NCBI GenBank assembly: GCA_021802125.1
Contig: JAKAAX010000002.1
Location: forward strand, 186,001-250,000
Length of the DNA: 64,000 bases
Direction: 5' to 3'
Source: Thermoplasmata archaeon
GTDB taxonomy: Archaea > Thermoplasmatota > Thermoplasmata > Lutacidiplasmatales > UBA184
Below the pieces are notes generated by a model. It was not told where the DNA came from, ran no database searches, and worked only from the letters and a program-made list of their open reading frames with translations. A program made the translations under genes and the position numbers. Below are positions 1 through 8,046 of the stretch, piece by piece (within the stretch, counting starts at the first letter, position 1; every line of letters starts with the position of its first letter).

Positions 1-675
1 GCCGGCGGGGTCCATGATGGACGGCATGGTCTGCTGCGGGTCCTCGAACAGCTTCGCGAGGAACCCTTCCGGCCCACCGTAGCGACGGAAGACCCGGACG
101 CACTTCGGGAAATCCGGCAGGAAGCTGTACTCGAAGCCCATGTCCCCGGCGCTGGACCCGACCGCGTCGAAGAGCTCGGGGTGCTCGAAGGCGAGGTGGA
201 GCGCCCCGAAGCCTCCGCTCGACTGGCCCAGCACCCCGGTCCTCCCGGTCCTGAACCGCTCCCGGGCCCAGGGGAGGACCTCCTGGAGGACGTGGTCCTG
301 GTAGGCGCCGGTGGCCGTCGAGTTGACGTACTGGCTCCCTCCGAGGGAGGTCAGGCAATCCGGGGAGACGATCACGGCCTCGCCGCAATCCCCGCTCTTG
401 ACCAACCTCTCGAACCGCTCATGAACACCCTCCTGCAGGAATCCGGGCGCGCGGAAGGTCATCCACCCGGCGCCGGCGAACCCCGGCAGCCAGAGAAGGA
501 GGGGCTTCCCTTCCGTCACTCCCGAGGGGGGCGTGTAGACCGCGACCTTGCGCTCGGTGGGGTCGCCGAGCGGGTTCCCCCGCAGCACCCGGCTCTCCAG
601 GGTCTCCAAACGTAGGCCCCCCTTGAGGGGCGGCGGGAACCCGCGGGGGCCCTTCCGATCCAGGGGGACCTTCAC
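1..675 (-). CDS. Esterase D / enterochelin-esterase-like alpha/beta hydrolase (3' end outside window)
   Basis: Reading the minus strand from a GTG at 675 gives an uninterrupted 225-codon frame that leaves the window without a stop. The product has the order expected of the esterase D (PF00756) fold: a strand ending in LLLWLPGF, then EAVIVSPDC, then the nucleophile elbow GQSSGGFGAL (GxSxG) and HPELFDAVGSSAGDMGF. It would hydrolyse a soluble ester or thioester; the substrate cannot be told. The Asp and His of the triad lie in the missing part. It follows the KaiC-like genes on the same strand with only 21 bp between, so it may be the last gene of that operon. Family assignment is fairly secure, substrate unknown. 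Confidence 0.8.
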   Translation of the reverse strand, partial: MKVPLDRKGPRGFPPPLKGGLRLETLESRVLRGNPLGDPTERKVAVYTPPSGVTEGKPLLLWLPGFAGAGWMTFRAPGFLQEGVHERFERLVKSGDCGEAVIVSPDCLTSLGGSQYVNSTATGAYQDHVLQEVLPWARERFRTGRTGVLGQSSGGFGALHLAFEHPELFDAVGSSAGDMGFEYSFLPDFPKCVRVFRRYGGPEGFLAKLFEDPQQTMPSIMDPAG

Positions 676-696
676 GGCGCCGTCCTCCGCCCGGTC

Positions 697-1500
697 CTAG
701 GTCAGGGCGCTGACGCCCTTCTCCCCGACGACGAGCCGCACCGAACCGGTGCGCTCCGGGTGGTTGCGCACCTTGCGGATGGTCAGGTGGTGCTGGAACT
801 GCATGTGCTCCTTCGCCATCTCGACGTCCATCAGCAGGTCGGCCACGTCGTCCAGGATCCCCACGGTCTTGGAGTCGTGGATGCTGGGGTGGAGCGTGAG
901 CAGGGCGAAGCCGCCCGCCCGCTGGGCCCGGTACCGGATCTGCCGGACCAGCGAGATGACCGCGCTGGGCTTCGATTGTTCGAGGAAGAAGTCCAGGGAG
1001 TCGATGATGAGCCGGAACGGCTTGTCGAGCGCCGCGAGCTCGACCAGCATGCGGGTCACGAAGTTGACGGGTGGGGCCTCCAGGTGTTCGAGGCGGAACT
1101 GGGCGATCTCCTGGGGCGAGATCCCCTTCTCGCGGAAGCGGCTCACCTCGAGGTCACGCGAGAGCACCGTGTCGTGGTAGTCGTCGGAGAGGTTCACGAT
1201 GCGAAGGTCGTCGCGCCAGGAGAAGTCGCGCATGGCGCGCCGGATGTCCTCGGTCCGCTCGCTCGTGGTGTAGTAGGTGACGGTGGCCCTCGGGCCCGAG
1301 GCCTGGGCGAACTGCTTGGCCAGGATCTCGATGCCGCTCCCGGGGGGCCCGGTGAGGATCGCGAGCCACCCCTTCGGGAGCTGCCCGGCGAGCATGGCGT
1401 CCACCTCCGGGATCCCGAAGATCGGCTCGGCCGGGGGAGCGGCGGGGGCCGCAGCCGCGGTCTTCGATGGGGGAGAGGGCGGGGGGGGAGGTGGGGTCAT
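697..1500 (-). CDS. KaiC/RecA-fold protein with degenerate Walker A
   Basis: 267 residues. After a Pro/Ala-rich leader (residues 1-25), the protein reads as a KaiC/RAD55-type ATPase: a P-loop-like GPPGSGIE at 51-58, a Walker B-like RLIIDSLD at 163-170, and a C-terminal strand region HHLTIRKVRNH typical of KaiC relatives. The invariant P-loop lysine is replaced by isoleucine and the following Thr/Ser by Glu, so ATP hydrolysis is unlikely. Its start overlaps the stop of the upstream gene by 4 nt (1497-1500), indicating translational coupling. Third member of a three-gene KaiC cluster; a regulatory or structural subunit of a hetero-oligomer is the simplest inference. Confidence 0.85.
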   Translation of the reverse strand: MTPPPPPPSPPSKTAAAAPAAPPAEPIFGIPEVDAMLAGQLPKGWLAILTGPPGSGIEILAKQFAQASGPRATVTYYTTSERTEDIRRAMRDFSWRDDLRIVNLSDDYHDTVLSRDLEVSRFREKGISPQEIAQFRLEHLEAPPVNFVTRMLVELAALDKPFRLIIDSLDFFLEQSKPSAVISLVRQIRYRAQRAGGFALLTLHPSIHDSKTVGILDDVADLLMDVEMAKEHMQFQHHLTIRKVRNHPERTGSVRLVVGEKGVSALT

Positions 1501-2105
1501 GGCGTCTTCGGCTCGCTCGGCGTGACCCCCAGTTGGATGGTGTCGTCGCAGACGAAGGAGAGCAGGTTCTCGAGCTCGGGATTGGTCTCCTCGGCGACCG
1601 CGAGGATGATGGTCGTGATCCCCCGCGACTTGAGGTTGTTCACCATGATGTGGAAGAACTCCGAGAGGATCGCGGGGTCGTTGTGGATCGCGAGGGAGTT
1701 CACCGAGTCCAGGACCACGATCCGGCGAGGGGCGGAGCTCTTCCGGAGGAAGTACTCGACCCGGAGCATCACGTTCTCGAGCATCGTCGGGCTCTCCACG
1801 TAGCTCGCGTTGGGCAGCTTGGTCAGCGACGACATCATCGTCTGGCTGATCACGTCAACGAAGAAGACCCGGTCGGCGGGGATCTCGAGGGAGGAGAGGA
1901 GCGAGTTCACCAGCACGCAGGGGTTGGTGACCGAGACGTAGATCGTGTAGGCCTGCGCCTCGAGCGCGAAGTCCCGGAGCACGGCGGCCAGGAACTGGAG
2001 GTAGTTGCCGGCGTAGTCCGCGCCTCCCAGCTTCATGGCCACGCCGGAGCCCTCGGAGAGGGCGCGGAGCCGCTCGGCGATCTCCCCGGCCGACAGGTTG
2101 GCCAT
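1497..2105 (-). CDS. RecA-fold paralogue lacking a P-loop
   Basis: 202 residues. It keeps the RecA/KaiC core pattern: a first strand YTIYVSVTNPC at about 53-63, FFVDVIS at 81-87 and a Walker B-like IVVLDSVNSLAI at 129-140, followed by LKSRGITTIILAV. No GxxxxGK[ST] motif exists; the position where the P-loop should be reads TNPCVLVNSLL. It starts 1 nt after the stop of the intact KaiC gene and overlaps the next gene by 4 nt, so the three are almost certainly co-translated. Function unknown; a non-catalytic partner of the active KaiC-like subunit is inferred from architecture only. Confidence 0.8.
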   Translation of the reverse strand: MANLSAGEIAERLRALSEGSGVAMKLGGADYAGNYLQFLAAVLRDFALEAQAYTIYVSVTNPCVLVNSLLSSLEIPADRVFFVDVISQTMMSSLTKLPNASYVESPTMLENVMLRVEYFLRKSSAPRRIVVLDSVNSLAIHNDPAILSEFFHIMVNNLKSRGITTIILAVAEETNPELENLLSFVCDDTIQLGVTPSEPKTP

Positions 2106-2106
2106 C

Positions 2107-2877
2107 TCAGGCGACCTCCCAACCTCGGCCGCCCTTCAGGTAAGGGGCGAGCAGGATGCCCAGGGGGGTGAGGTCCAGCACGTACTGCGCCCGGGAGTGC
2201 GTCGTCCCGCGCATCTTGATGATCTTGAGGGTCCGCAGCAGGTCCCCGCGCCGCTGGACGTTCCCCAGCAGGATGACCCCGTCCGCGATGGCCTCCTCGA
2301 CGCCGTAGAGGGAGTAGCGGTTCTCCTGGGGCCCGATCTCGCTCACGAGGATGGTCGTGCAGGAGATGTCGGACAGGCTCTTCCCGAGCTTCAGGATGAG
2401 GTCCCGGATCTCCTCCTCGTGCCGGATCCGGTAGCAGACCGAGGTGATCGAGTCCATCACCAGGCGCTGGACCTTGAGCTCGGAGGCGAGCTTCGCCACG
2501 GCTCCCACGAAGAGGTCGATGTCCTCCGTGGTCATCTCCTGCTTCGAGAGCCCGAGCTTCTCGTAGAGGACCGGGACGTCGATGAAGGTCAGTGTCCCGT
2601 CATCGACGATCCGCTTGTCGAAGAAGTCGAAGGTCGCCAGGTTCTGCTGGATCTTGTGCGAGGCCTCCGTCACCGACAGGAACAGCCCACGTTCCCGGGC
2701 CTCGGCGCCTCGGACGAGGAACTCCAGGCTGAGCGTCGTCTTGCCGGTTCCGCAGCTCCCGGAGATGAGGACGGTGTTCCCGCGGGGGATCCCTCCGTCG
2801 AGAATGTTGTCAAGACCCTCGATACCGGTCTTGCATCGCTCCACTTGCACCGCGGAGGAGACCGAAGCCGCAGCCAC
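2107..2877 (-). CDS. KaiC-family ATPase (intact P-loop), first gene of the trio
   Basis: 256 residues, a single KaiC/RAD55 domain. Visible motifs: GIEGLDNILDGGIPRG before the P-loop, Walker A GSCGTGKT at 40-47, the LSVTE segment carrying a catalytic-type Glu near 71, Walker B QRLVMDSIT at 137-145, and the KaiC-like end KIIKMRGTTHS...YVLDLTPLGI. The start is GTG at 2877; a TATA-like box (GACTTTATC) sits 27 nt upstream, so the mRNA is probably leaderless. Single-domain archaeal KaiC homologues act in signalling (ArlH is one example); the role here is unknown. The two following genes look like catalytically dead copies of the same fold. Confidence 0.9.
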   Translation of the reverse strand: MAAASVSSAVQVERCKTGIEGLDNILDGGIPRGNTVLISGSCGTGKTTLSLEFLVRGAEARERGLFLSVTEASHKIQQNLATFDFFDKRIVDDGTLTFIDVPVLYEKLGLSKQEMTTEDIDLFVGAVAKLASELKVQRLVMDSITSVCYRIRHEEEIRDLILKLGKSLSDISCTTILVSEIGPQENRYSLYGVEEAIADGVILLGNVQRRGDLLRTLKIIKMRGTTHSRAQYVLDLTPLGILLAPYLKGGRGWEVA

Positions 2878-2899
2878 ACTAGCCTGACGGATTTCGGAC

Positions 2900-2908
2900 G
2901 ATAAAGTC
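2900..2908 (-). promoter_or_regulatory. TATA-like box for the KaiC trio
   Basis: GACTTTATC on the minus strand, centred about 27 nt before the GTG start at 2877. It lies in the 39-bp gap between the HerA-like gene and the KaiC gene, so the trio has its own promoter besides possible read-through. Confidence 0.55.
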
Positions 2909-2916
2909 TATGTCCT

Positions 2917-5598
2917 TCACTTTTCGCGCACCTTCTCCCACAGTTCTCGTGCCGTCGAAAGCGCCTGGGGGTGCCAGGGAGTGGGAACCAGACCCTCCAG
3001 ATGCTCCCGGAGCAGCCACCAGACCCGCTCGCCGTCCCTTCGCTCCGTGCGGACGAGGGCTGCCGCGCCCTTCAGACAGGCGCCCAGCCTGCGCACGGCC
3101 CGCTCGTCCTCCCCGCAGAGCCGGCGGACCTGGACCAGGGTCACGGCGAAGGGCTCCCCCTGCGGCGCTTCGAGGGCGGCCACCAGAAGGGCCAGCAAAG
3201 GCAGCTCGAGCTCGCCTCTCCTAGTGGGGTCCTGGCCTCTCACCTCTGCGGTCCCCAGAGCTCCCGCCCGCTCGGCTTCGGAGGCCCGGGCGGGCGTTGC
3301 CCCCGTCCCGAGCATGGGACCCTCCCGCTCCGCTAAGCCACGCGGGAGGGCAGCTTCGGGGGCCTCCGGCGAAGACGCGGGGTGTTGCGGCCCCTCCTCT
3401 ACGGACCAGAACGGTCGGGAGCGCTCGATGCATTCCAGGAGCGCCTGCCGCGAGGTGATGGAGCCCTCGGGGCCTGGGGAGGGGGGGTCCGCGTGCAGGA
3501 GGGTGAGCCCCGCGCCCTTCTCCAGGAGCGCGAGCGCCGTGCCGCGCGGCAGCGAGGCGAGATCGTGCTCCCTCCCCACCCCGAGGCCTTCACGGGCCAG
3601 ACGGGCGTCCCCGGCCGACCCCCGGAAGAGCAGGAGGTCGCGGGAATTGGTGACCAGCGAGTCGCGGAGAGCGTCCGATAGGGCCGAGAGCGACTGCGTC
3701 GCTGCGAGCACATGCAGATTGTACCGCCGCCCTAAGCGGAGCATCTCCGAGAGCGCGTCGTTGGCGTATTCCTGGACCTCGTCCAGGAGGAGGACCACCT
3801 TGGTGCGGTCCTTCCGGACCACGAGGTGGGACCAGAGCAGCGAGAGCAGCGCCGCGCCCAGGTAGGAAGAGGCCCGCACCCCGATCGTGGTCCTCTCCAG
3901 ATCGAAGAAGGTCACCGCCCCGGGACCCAGGGCGCGGGCCAGGCTCCATCGAGGCGACCTCGCCGCCAGGATACGGGAGATGGCGGAGGAGAGGGCCACC
4001 TCTTGGACGACGCGGAGCGCCCCCTGCCGCTCCTCGGGCCCTTCCCGGCGGAGGGACTCCCAGAGCGACTGGACCTCGCGTCCCTCCCCGGTCGTGGGCG
4101 GGAGGGGTCCTCCCCATCCGTCAGGGTCGGAAAGCAGCTGGGCGGCATCGTGCAGGGTCGACCCCGGGCTGTAGGAGAGCACGAGGAGGGTACGGGTCAG
4201 GAGGTCCTCGATCCTCGGGCCCCAATAGACCGTCTCGCCGTACCGCTCCGCCCGGACCCGGCGCAGGGCGGTCACAAGCTCGCTGACCCGGCGCTCGCGT
4301 TCGGCCCGTGCGTCCAGGGACGCCAGGCCCAACGGGAGTTCCAGCGCGTTGATCCCCACCGGAGACCGGAGGGGAGAAACCCAGAGCGCCCGCTCCTGGA
4401 CCGTTCTGGTCAAGAGGGGAAGGAGACCCTGGGCGGTCTCGCCCAGCGGGTCGATCACCACCACAGCGTGGCCGCGATTGGCGAGCGCGGCCGCGAGATG
4501 TTGAAGGAGGGTGCTCTTGCCCATGCCGGTCTCTCCGGTCACGGTCATGTGGTGTCCCTCCGCGGAGGCCAAGGGCCACACCACCGGCTCCCCCGAGTCG
4601 TCCGAACCCAGCGGGACGCAGGAGGAGCTGAGCCCTCCAACTCGGCGTATCCCTGGCGTTCGCCGGGCGTCCCAGGGTGGGAGCCACAGGAGGAGCTCGG
4701 CGGGGGTCAGCACGACCGGACCTTCTCCGATCCCGAGCGGGTGCAGGAAGCTCCGGGGGGGCTCGAGGCGATCGGCCTTCACCAAGAGCTGGCGCCGGCC
4801 GAGATCTGTCCGTACCCACCGGAACCGAAGCCGCCCGCCCCCGGGTAGGCCTGAGAGGGCGTCCCAGACCGCTCCTATCGTGTCGCGTCCATCGGGGCCC
4901 TCGGCGGCACCAGCCCGCCGCGGTCCGGCCGTGTAGATCCCTCCGCACTCCCAGAACGGGCCGGCTTCCCGCTCTCCACGCAGGTCCTCCAGCTCCCGTT
5001 CCATTCGGTGAGCGGACGGCAAGGTGAGTGGGGTATCGCGGTCGCTGCGAGGAAGCCGCTTCGAGGGCGGGACGGCCACGGGTGCGGAGGGACCTACCGG
5101 TCGGGCGATCCAGCGTAGCCTCGTCGGTCCCCCGGCGGTACGCAGGGCGGGAACGAGCAGGGTCCAGGGTGAGAGCGCCCTCTCGCTCCTCGAGGACCGA
5201 AGGGGGGCCCCCCGCTGCGCGCCGCGCTCCCCGCAGATGACCCCCACCTCGGAGCGGACGCTCCCCGCACGGAGGGTCGCGCTCCCCCGATCGCCAGGGT
5301 CTTCCGACCAGGTCCAGGGGGTCAGGCGAGGTGTCCAGACCGACAGGAGCGCTCGTCGAAGTCTCCGGGGAATGACCAGGCGCACGTCGATGGACCCCTG
5401 ACGGTCGACCTCCACGTCGAGCCCAAGCGGGACCTGGAGGGCGTGCAGGGCCCGCAGCGCATCTTCCCGCTCGAGCAGTTGGGCCCGGGCGAGCTCGGGG
5501 TCCACCGCGGCGCGCGTGGCGGGATGGAGCCGCAGCCCGAGGAGTTCGCATCGATCCCCCGCCCCGGAAGACCCATCACCAAGGGGTCCGTCGCGCAT
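2917..5598 (-). CDS. HerA/VirB4/TraG-type P-loop ATPase, 893 aa
   Basis: A large FtsK/HerA-superfamily ATPase. Walker A GETGMGKST lies near 355-363 in the context HHMTVTGE...LLQHLAAAL, and Walker B LLLDEVQEYAND near 602-613, followed by NLHVLAATQSLSALSDAL and NSRDLLLFRGSAGDARL, the pattern of conjugation-type coupling ATPases. The first ~330 residues are Arg-rich and unrecognised; the last ~150 residues look like a winged-helix region after a low-complexity Ala/Glu linker. No nuclease NurA, relaxase or pilus gene accompanies it, so DNA or protein pumping is inferred from the family only. Start ATG at 5598 is supported by a CTTTAATC box 26 nt upstream. Confidence 0.8.
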   Translation of the reverse strand: MRDGPLGDGSSGAGDRCELLGLRLHPATRAAVDPELARAQLLEREDALRALHALQVPLGLDVEVDRQGSIDVRLVIPRRLRRALLSVWTPRLTPWTWSEDPGDRGSATLRAGSVRSEVGVICGERGAQRGAPLRSSRSERALSPWTLLVPALRTAGGPTRLRWIARPVGPSAPVAVPPSKRLPRSDRDTPLTLPSAHRMERELEDLRGEREAGPFWECGGIYTAGPRRAGAAEGPDGRDTIGAVWDALSGLPGGGRLRFRWVRTDLGRRQLLVKADRLEPPRSFLHPLGIGEGPVVLTPAELLLWLPPWDARRTPGIRRVGGLSSSCVPLGSDDSGEPVVWPLASAEGHHMTVTGETGMGKSTLLQHLAAALANRGHAVVVIDPLGETAQGLLPLLTRTVQERALWVSPLRSPVGINALELPLGLASLDARAERERRVSELVTALRRVRAERYGETVYWGPRIEDLLTRTLLVLSYSPGSTLHDAAQLLSDPDGWGGPLPPTTGEGREVQSLWESLRREGPEERQGALRVVQEVALSSAISRILAARSPRWSLARALGPGAVTFFDLERTTIGVRASSYLGAALLSLLWSHLVVRKDRTKVVLLLDEVQEYANDALSEMLRLGRRYNLHVLAATQSLSALSDALRDSLVTNSRDLLLFRGSAGDARLAREGLGVGREHDLASLPRGTALALLEKGAGLTLLHADPPSPGPEGSITSRQALLECIERSRPFWSVEEGPQHPASSPEAPEAALPRGLAEREGPMLGTGATPARASEAERAGALGTAEVRGQDPTRRGELELPLLALLVAALEAPQGEPFAVTLVQVRRLCGEDERAVRRLGACLKGAAALVRTERRDGERVWWLLREHLEGLVPTPWHPQALSTARELWEKVREK

Positions 5599-5620
5599 CC
5601 GTTCGACGGGCGACGGGCTG

Positions 5621-5628
5621 GATTAAAG
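5621..5628 (-). promoter_or_regulatory. TATA-like box for the HerA-like ATPase gene
   Basis: CTTTAATC on the minus strand, centred 26 nt before the ATG at 5598; consistent with a leaderless transcript. Confidence 0.5.
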
Positions 5629-5995
5629 GGGGCCCTGCGGGAACGTCTCTCGTGCACGGTGCCCCCACTGCCTTGCGGGGAAGGCAGCTCCTAGGGGTCT
5701 CACGACGGGGTCCGGGGTGTGCGGGCGTTCGTCCATCCACGTAGGCGGTCCCCCCCCCGTCAGGGACCCTGGAGCGGGGTCGGCTGAACCCTCGGGCTTG
5801 CCCCCGTCTCGCCCGTACCGTTCCCTCCCGATGCACCACGCCCCGAGGCCAGTGAACGGCAGTTCGTTCTTTGACCCGTAGAGGGTCGATCGAGCCCAAC
5901 CGGCCCTTCGGCGCCCGCTTCGGTCCCCTGCGCAGGCCCCCCCCGCGGGAGGGTAGGCCTAAATGCGGGACGCGCACGGCTCCTGCCACGTTCCC
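5629..5995. other. Divergent intergenic region, no gene seen
   Basis: About 370 bp between two divergent genes. No reading frame has protein-like content and no RNA gene was recognised. The right end holds a CCTAAATG stretch at 5958-5965 that could be the TATA element of the GTPase gene starting at 5996. Confidence 0.5.
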
Positions 5996-7108
5996 ATGGG
6001 GGCCATCGAAGACGAGATCACTCGGATCGAGGAGGAGATCCGAAAGACCCCCTACAACAAGGCGACCCAGGGCCACATCGGGCGTCTGAAGGCGAAGATC
6101 GCGGTCCTTCGGCTCGAGCGCGAAAAGCGGGCGAAGAGCGGGGGAGGCGGCCTAGGGTACGCCGTCCGCAAGAGCGGACACGCGACCGTCGCCCTCGTCG
6201 GGTATCCGTCCGTCGGAAAGTCGACCCTGCTCACCCACCTCACCGGGGCGGAGAGCGAGGCAGCGGCCTACGAGTTCACGACGACGACCATCATCCCGGG
6301 AATGCTGAGCTGGCGCGGCGCGGCCATCCAGATCCTCGATATGCCGGGGCTCATCCCGGGGGCCAGCTCCGGACGGGGACGAGGACGAGAGGTGATCTCG
6401 GTCGCCCGGAACTCCGACCTGATCCTGTTCCTGCTCGACAAGGACCACCTGGAGTTCCGATCGCTCTTGGCCGAGCTCGAGAAAGCGGGCATCCGGATCA
6501 ACCAGCGGCCACCGCGCATCGTCGTCACTCCGCGGGAGCGGGGGGGCGTCTCGGTCCACAGCACGGTACGACTGACCAAGATGGACGAGGAGCAGGCCCA
6601 GGGGATCGCCAAGGAGTTCCGCATGCACAACGGGGACATCGTCCTTCGAGAGGATGCCTCACCGGACCAGCTCATCGACGTGCTGGCGGGCAACCGGGTC
6701 TACATCCCGGCGATCCTCGGGGTCAACAAGGCCGATCTGATCACTCCATCGGAGCGCCCGCCGATCTCTACCCGGCTCGCCCCGACGCGCGTGCTCTTCG
6801 TGTCCGCTCAGAAGGAGCAGGGGTTCCAGGAGCTGAAGGAGGCCATCGCGGACGCGCTCGCGTTCATCCGGATCTACGTGAAACCCCCGGGGCAGCCACC
6901 GGACCTCGCCGAACCGGTCATCCTGCGGAAGGGCAACACCATCTCCGACCTGCTCCTACGACTACCCCCGGACCTGACCGAAGGGTTCCGGTCGGCGCTC
7001 GTGTGGGGGAAGAGCGCCAAGTTCCCCGGACAGACCGTGGGCCGCGACCACCCTCTCGCGGACCAGGACGTCGTGACGGTCGTCGTTCAACGGGGCACGA
7101 AGACCTGA
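5996..7108 (+). CDS. DRG-family GTPase (OBG/DRG superfamily, TGS domain)
   Basis: 370 residues from the ATG at 5996. The N-terminus IEDEITRIEEEIRKTPYNKA is the signature helix of archaeal/eukaryal DRG GTPases. G1 GYPSVGKST is at 69-77, then FTTTT, G3 DMPGL, G4 NKAD, and a C-terminal TGS domain ending in DQDVVTVVV. DRG proteins bind GTP and associate with translating ribosomes. An in-frame ATG 33 nt upstream at 5963 would add 11 residues not seen in the family and overlaps the likely TATA element, so the later ATG is preferred. Confidence 0.93.
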   Translation: MGAIEDEITRIEEEIRKTPYNKATQGHIGRLKAKIAVLRLEREKRAKSGGGGLGYAVRKSGHATVALVGYPSVGKSTLLTHLTGAESEAAAYEFTTTTIIPGMLSWRGAAIQILDMPGLIPGASSGRGRGREVISVARNSDLILFLLDKDHLEFRSLLAELEKAGIRINQRPPRIVVTPRERGGVSVHSTVRLTKMDEEQAQGIAKEFRMHNGDIVLREDASPDQLIDVLAGNRVYIPAILGVNKADLITPSERPPISTRLAPTRVLFVSAQKEQGFQELKEAIADALAFIRIYVKPPGQPPDLAEPVILRKGNTISDLLLRLPPDLTEGFRSALVWGKSAKFPGQTVGRDHPLADQDVVTVVVQRGTKT

Positions 7109-7267
7109 ACCGTCCGACTCCCAGAGGACCAGGCGCTCCTCGTCAAGCGCGCTCTGCGCGCTCCACCGAGAGAAGAGATGGTCACCGGCCCCGCATCCCA
7201 TCTTCCATTCTCCTCCCACCCGGAGGAGAAGTCCATGTAGACCTCCATCCCTGCACTTCGCGTCAGA

Positions 7268-7348
7268 ATGGCCCCTGCACACCTCGCCAGAGACTTCGAC
7301 CGGATGGCTCCAGTCTACGACGAGACGCGCGAGGGCCCCGGCTTTCAG
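7268..7348 (+). pseudogene. Truncated N-terminus of a class I methyltransferase
   Basis: An ATG at 7268 opens a frame containing DFDRMAPVYDETREGPGF, the characteristic N-terminal helix of class I SAM-dependent methyltransferases (the DRxAPxYDxxR pattern). After about 27 codons the frame runs into sequence antisense to the acetyltransferase gene and all methyltransferase resemblance ends. No SAM-binding motif follows. This looks like the 5' stump of a gene whose remainder was deleted or replaced when the neighbouring gene arrived. Confidence 0.6.
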
Positions 7349-7878
7349 GCGAGCCAGAGGGCCATTTGGATGTCATCGACCCGCTTGCCCTCGATCGTCA
7401 GCTCATCCTTCAGCCTGCCTTCCTCAGCGAAGCCGACCTTCCGATAGAGGTGGATCGCATTCACGTTGCTCGCGAACACTCCAAGCTTGAGCTTCTCGAT
7501 GCCCACCGATCGCGTCCACTCCATGTCCGCCCGGAGCAGAGCTTCCCCTAGCCCCACCCCGCGCCAGTCCTTCCGCACGACGATCCACAGCTCTGCCGTG
7601 TGGCGGTTCTTGGAATACTTCCCGCGGTGGACCCCGGTTTGGCCCACGACCTCCCCATCGGTCTCGGCGACCAGCACCAGCTTCTCGTCAGTTTCGGGGC
7701 TGGAGAGGTCCGCTCGGACCTCCTCGGGGGTCAAGACCAATCCCTCGTTCATGACGAAGACGCGCTCCGCGGTGACCGCCCGGGTCAGGGCCATTCCACC
7801 CTCGGCGTCATCAGGAGTGGCCAGGCGGATGGTCGCGTTCCGGCCGTCCTTGAGTCGAACCGTGCGTGGAGGGAACAT
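7345..7878 (-). CDS. GNAT N-acetyltransferase
   Basis: 177 residues from the ATG at 7878. GCN5-type features: an N-terminal RLATPDDAEG strand-helix, LVLVAETDGEVVGQ, AELWIVVRKDWRGVGLGEAL (the acetyl-CoA pyrophosphate loop, R/QxxGxG/A type), then KLKLGVFASNVNAIHLYRKV and GFAEEGR, the classic last motif. It should transfer an acetyl group from acetyl-CoA to an amine such as a protein N-terminus or small molecule; the acceptor is unknown. A longer frame to 8013 exists, but its extra residues are low in similarity to anything and the family begins near this methionine. Confidence 0.9.
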   Translation of the reverse strand: MFPPRTVRLKDGRNATIRLATPDDAEGGMALTRAVTAERVFVMNEGLVLTPEEVRADLSSPETDEKLVLVAETDGEVVGQTGVHRGKYSKNRHTAELWIVVRKDWRGVGLGEALLRADMEWTRSVGIEKLKLGVFASNVNAIHLYRKVGFAEEGRLKDELTIEGKRVDDIQMALWLA

Positions 7879-8046
7879 CGGGCAGAGATAGGGCCCTGGA
7901 CTTGAATCCTCCTCAACCGAACGGTTGCGCTGCGCGGGCAGAGCCGCTCGACGTTCGCGGGAGAGGTTCGCGCTGGGCCGTTGCGGGCAGGCAGCGTTCG
8001 TCACGGACCTCATATCATACCTTCTCGGTGTAAGATCGGGGTTGAC

